From the NCBI GenBank assembly GCA_023395595.1, contig JAEWYO010000055.1, forward strand, positions 1 through 16,015: a stretch of 16,015 bases of DNA. Reading direction: 5' to 3'. The notes beneath the pieces were generated by a model, which saw nothing but the letters and a program-made list of their open reading frames with translations, did not search any database and was not told the DNA's origin. Source of the stretch: Bacillota bacterium. GTDB taxonomy: Bacteria > Bacillota > Clostridia > Christensenellales > CAG-138. Below are positions 14,237 through 16,015 of this stretch, piece after piece (the first letter of the stretch is position 1; each line of letters begins with the position of its first letter). The position numbers and the translations under genes are program-made.

Positions 14237-15246
14237 TGTTTTGGTTCGGTCCTTTCCAGATAGATGATATCGCCGACGCGGCGGCCGCCGTTTGCGGGCA
14301 TATTGACCAGATTGTCCTCCAGAACCATCTGCGCGGTTTGCCCGCCGTCGAGATTATACGCGGCTTTGACGCCGAGGCTCGCCATAAAGGCGGAGAGCTC
14401 GGTGAGCGTCATTCCGGTAGAATAATACTTCTGACGGCCATCGACGACCACAAAGCAATAGTGCCCCGGTTCATAATAGCCAATGGCGCAGCGGGGATTT
14501 GCCTTCATGAGCTTGTGATTGATCTCGAGAGCCTCGCCGTTTTCGCCGAGCAGGTTCGGGCCAAAGCACCACGTTTGCCAGACGCTCCCGTCTGTGAGCT
14601 CGGCGACGGTTTTGTCCCGCGGGCCATAGACCGCCATGGTTCCGTCCACATACAGCACGCAAATATCGGAATATTTGTTCTTTTGCAGAAGTTCTCCGTT
14701 GCGGATGACGACGCCATCCTCGCGGATTCCGACATAATCGCCGGATACGGCAAACACGGCGTTGGATTCCAGACACAGATCCAAGATGTTTTCATATTTC
14801 GACCGTTCGCCTTTGAACTCGCCATAGGCAAACGAGGTCTTGATGGCGTGCACATCGCGCACATAGACATCCGCCACAAACAGCACCGCGTCATCGACAT
14901 ATTCCTCTTCGATGCCGATGAGATAATCCTCGCTGCGGTAGACATAGTCCATGCCTTCTGCCAGTTCCGCCTTGGCAAACGCCGCGGAAAAGTCGCCGGG
15001 CGCGGGCGTTGGGGTGGGTTCCGGCGTGGGCGGGAGGGAGGCAGTTGGCGCAGATGCCGCGTCGGACGATGCCGTGCTGTCAGTTGGGGCTTGGGTTTGC
15101 TCCGGCGCGGCAAACACGCGCGCCGTAAACGCGCGACCGGACGGGAGCGCAAAGAGGGAGATGATGGCCAAGACAAGGATCAAGGCGAGTACATCCGCGA
15201 GAACCATCACAAGAACGCGCGGTGGTGAGTCTTTCCGAACAGGCAT
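14233..15246 (-). CDS. Phosphodiester glycosidase family protein (NAGPA domain), membrane-anchored
   Basis: A 337-residue protein. Residues 1-12 are basic and polar, and 13-34 form an N-terminal span (VMVLADVLALILVLAIISLFAL) that acts as signal anchor. A Ser/Thr/Pro/Ala-rich linker (about 48-85, ending PEPTPTPAPG) spans the wall. The catalytic-type domain (about 95-335) has the NAGPA family marks: ADVYVRDV and KTSFAYGEF near the start, AVSGDYVG, NPRCAIGYYEPGHYCFVVVDGR, and AYNLDGGQTAQMVLEDN near the end. The family includes the enzyme that uncovers mannose-6-phosphate in animals, and bacterial surface forms trim phosphodiester-linked sugars. Here the usual DGGGSS-type string reads DGGQTA. GGAG six bases before the ATG sets the start. 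The target is probably wall teichoic acid or exopolysaccharide, but this is inference. Confidence 0.9.
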   Translation of the reverse strand: MPVRKDSPPRVLVMVLADVLALILVLAIISLFALPSGRAFTARVFAAPEQTQAPTDSTASSDAASAPTASLPPTPEPTPTPAPGDFSAAFAKAELAEGMDYVYRSEDYLIGIEEEYVDDAVLFVADVYVRDVHAIKTSFAYGEFKGERSKYENILDLCLESNAVFAVSGDYVGIREDGVVIRNGELLQKNKYSDICVLYVDGTMAVYGPRDKTVAELTDGSVWQTWCFGPNLLGENGEALEINHKLMKANPRCAIGYYEPGHYCFVVVDGRQKYYSTGMTLTELSAFMASLGVKAAYNLDGGQTAQMVLEDNLVNMPANGGRRVGDIIYLERTEPKQ

Positions 15247-15331
15247 AGTCTTCTCCGAACAGGGTCAAAATTCAGCGCACGGTGCAGCCACCGAAACGAT
15301 GTTGAGGCAATTGCGCAAGAAAGGGCAATCG

Positions 15332-15350
15332 GTTACAAGAAAATTGTAAC
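15332..15350. promoter_or_regulatory. 7-5-7 inverted repeat at the transcription start of the glycosidase operon (operator candidate)
   Basis: GTTACAA (15332-15338) and TTGTAAC (15344-15350) are perfect inverted copies with a five-base spacer. The repeat begins at the predicted transcription start of the minus-strand promoter and runs into the leader, the normal place for a dimeric repressor of GntR, MarR or similar type. Confidence 0.55.
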
Positions 15351-15351
15351 A

Positions 15352-15385
15352 CTAGAATTCTAGGCTAATTGCCGTCACATTGCAA
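15352..15385 (-). promoter_or_regulatory. Promoter of the glycosidase operon with palindromic -10 region
   Basis: On the minus strand, -35 TTGCAA (15380-15385), a 17-base spacer and -10 TAGAAT (15357-15362). The -10 is inside a perfect 12-bp palindrome, CTAGAATTCTAG (15352-15363). Transcription should begin near 15350, about 105 bases before the ATG at 15246. Confidence 0.6.
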
Positions 15386-15402
15386 GAGAAGAACGAAAAT
15401 GC

Positions 15403-15423
15403 CATCCGCTGCGAAGGCGGATG
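15403..15423 (-). terminator. Intrinsic terminator of the nitroreductase gene
   Basis: CATCCGC (15403-15409) pairs with GCGGATG (15417-15423) around a seven-base loop. On the minus strand it is followed by GCATTTTCGTTCTT, a broken T-run. It lies 52 bases beyond the nitroreductase stop and just upstream of the glycosidase promoter, so it separates the two units. Confidence 0.55.
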
Positions 15424-15475
15424 TTGAAGAGTGATTCGATGCGCGATTGACCGGAGAAAAATCGAGCGCTTGCAA

Positions 15476-16009
15476 TCATTCCGTCTCGCCGAAGCGGTTG
15501 AACCACGCGCGCTCGGAAATAGGCTGCTTGACCGGCTTTTGCGTCGGCTCAATCGCCTTGCCGATGGGCAGGTAGCAGATGAGTTCGTAGTCCTCCGGCA
15601 CGCCGACGACATCCGCCATCTGGCGGCCGATATTGTCCGCGTCGGTGATGTGCCCTTCGACCCAGCAGCTCTCGTAGCCGAGGGAGACGGCGGCGATGAG
15701 GATGTTCTCGATTGCGGCAGAGTAGTCCTGAATGAAAAACGTCCGGTCGCGGTAGGCGATGACGCGCCGCGTGAGCACGAGGATCATCGCGGGGGCTGTC
15801 TTGCCAACGCGGGAGTCGGTGAGGGCGTTGAGTTTTTCGAGCAGGGCGGGATCGTCCACGGCGATGAAGCTCGTCGTCTGCTTGTTGCAGCCGGAGGGCG
15901 CGGCATAGCCCGCCTCCAGCAGTTGCCGGAGGTGTTCGCGCGGGACGGGGGTGGGGTCATATTTGCCGCGGTAGCTGGTGCGGGTGAGGATGTGGTCTAG
16001 GGTGGTCAT
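15476..16009 (-). CDS. Nitroreductase family protein
   Basis: A 177-residue FMN-dependent oxidoreductase of the nitroreductase fold, cytosolic and probably dimeric. Visible family marks: TRTSYRGKYDPTPVPREHLRQLLEAGYAAPS at the N-terminus (the RxSxRxf..pvp FMN phosphate region), APSGCNKQ near 37-44, a QDYSAAIENILIAAVSLGYESCWVEG helix and turn (about 93-120) and LICYLPIGKAIEPTQKP near 145-160, where GxP-type strings occur. It should reduce a quinone, flavin or nitro compound with NAD(P)H; the real substrate is unknown. The start lies only six bases from the window edge, so its ribosome site cannot be seen and a slightly earlier start is possible, but the N-terminus is already of usual length. 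Confidence 0.92.
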   Translation of the reverse strand: MTTLDHILTRTSYRGKYDPTPVPREHLRQLLEAGYAAPSGCNKQTTSFIAVDDPALLEKLNALTDSRVGKTAPAMILVLTRRVIAYRDRTFFIQDYSAAIENILIAAVSLGYESCWVEGHITDADNIGRQMADVVGVPEDYELICYLPIGKAIEPTQKPVKQPISERAWFNRFGETE

Positions 16010-16015
16010 GGTGGG

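Noticed and set aside
13960..15228. Plus-strand open frame (422 codons) across the glycosidase region
   Set aside because: It is antisense to the NAGPA-domain gene and the small membrane protein, which both have ribosome sites and recognisable features. It also starts inside a terminator stem.

Overview
The window looks like a chromosomal segment of a Gram-positive anaerobe of the Firmicutes, probably class Clostridia. Three things suggest this. The Feo operon has two tandem FeoA proteins and a small cysteine-rich membrane protein in the clostridial style. Ribosome binding sites are strong GGAGG types throughout. The gene families present (MacB/FtsX-type ABC pair, ArsR+MFS pair, phosphodiester glycosidase, SatD and DUF3307) are typical of that group. 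Most of the DNA is GC-rich (sampled 60-base lines give about 53-60% GC). No genus can be named from sequence alone. I see no tRNA, rRNA, CRISPR array, insertion sequence or phage gene.

Layout. (1) 66-2988, plus strand: ferrous-iron uptake operon feoA-feoA-feoB plus a 56-residue Cys-rich single-span protein, with a small hairpin and T-run between the second feoA and feoB. (2) 3100-3597, minus: an unrecognised acidic 165-residue protein, convergent with the Feo operon. (3) 3626-5368, minus: a two-gene cassette, a SatD-family protein followed by a DUF3307 membrane protein. It is visibly AT-rich (about 37% GC in one sampled line) and has its own clear promoter, overlapped by repeated AGCAAT/ATTGCT half-sites. 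(4) 5771-9621, plus: ABC ATPase and a 1050-residue FtsX-type permease with a long coiled-coil insert, start and stop overlapping, closed by a strong bidirectional terminator. (5) 9700-10296, minus: YdeI/OmpD-associated family protein. (6) 10399-12843, minus: MFS exporter followed by an ArsR-type winged-helix regulator with a large N-terminal region. (7) 13245-13919, plus: TIM-barrel protein of unknown substrate, with a promoter overlapped by an inverted repeat and a strong bidirectional terminator. (8) 13997-15246, minus: membrane-anchored phosphodiester glycosidase (NAGPA domain) followed by a two-span membrane protein in ATGA overlap, with a promoter carrying a 12-bp palindrome and a 7-5-7 inverted repeat. 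(9) 15476-16009, minus: nitroreductase.

The most interesting part is the SatD-DUF3307 cassette. The SatD-family protein has two aspartates exactly 44 residues apart, followed by an aGIGyGE strand and an N-containing helix. This is the layout of the class III nucleotide cyclase palm, although catalytic residues look degenerate. Its partner is a multi-span membrane protein with HxxxD, HxxxD and DQxxH motifs in its helices. A cyclase-like protein paired with a membrane protein, in a compositionally foreign block with its own operator, is worth testing as a signalling or effector pair. That functional idea is inference.
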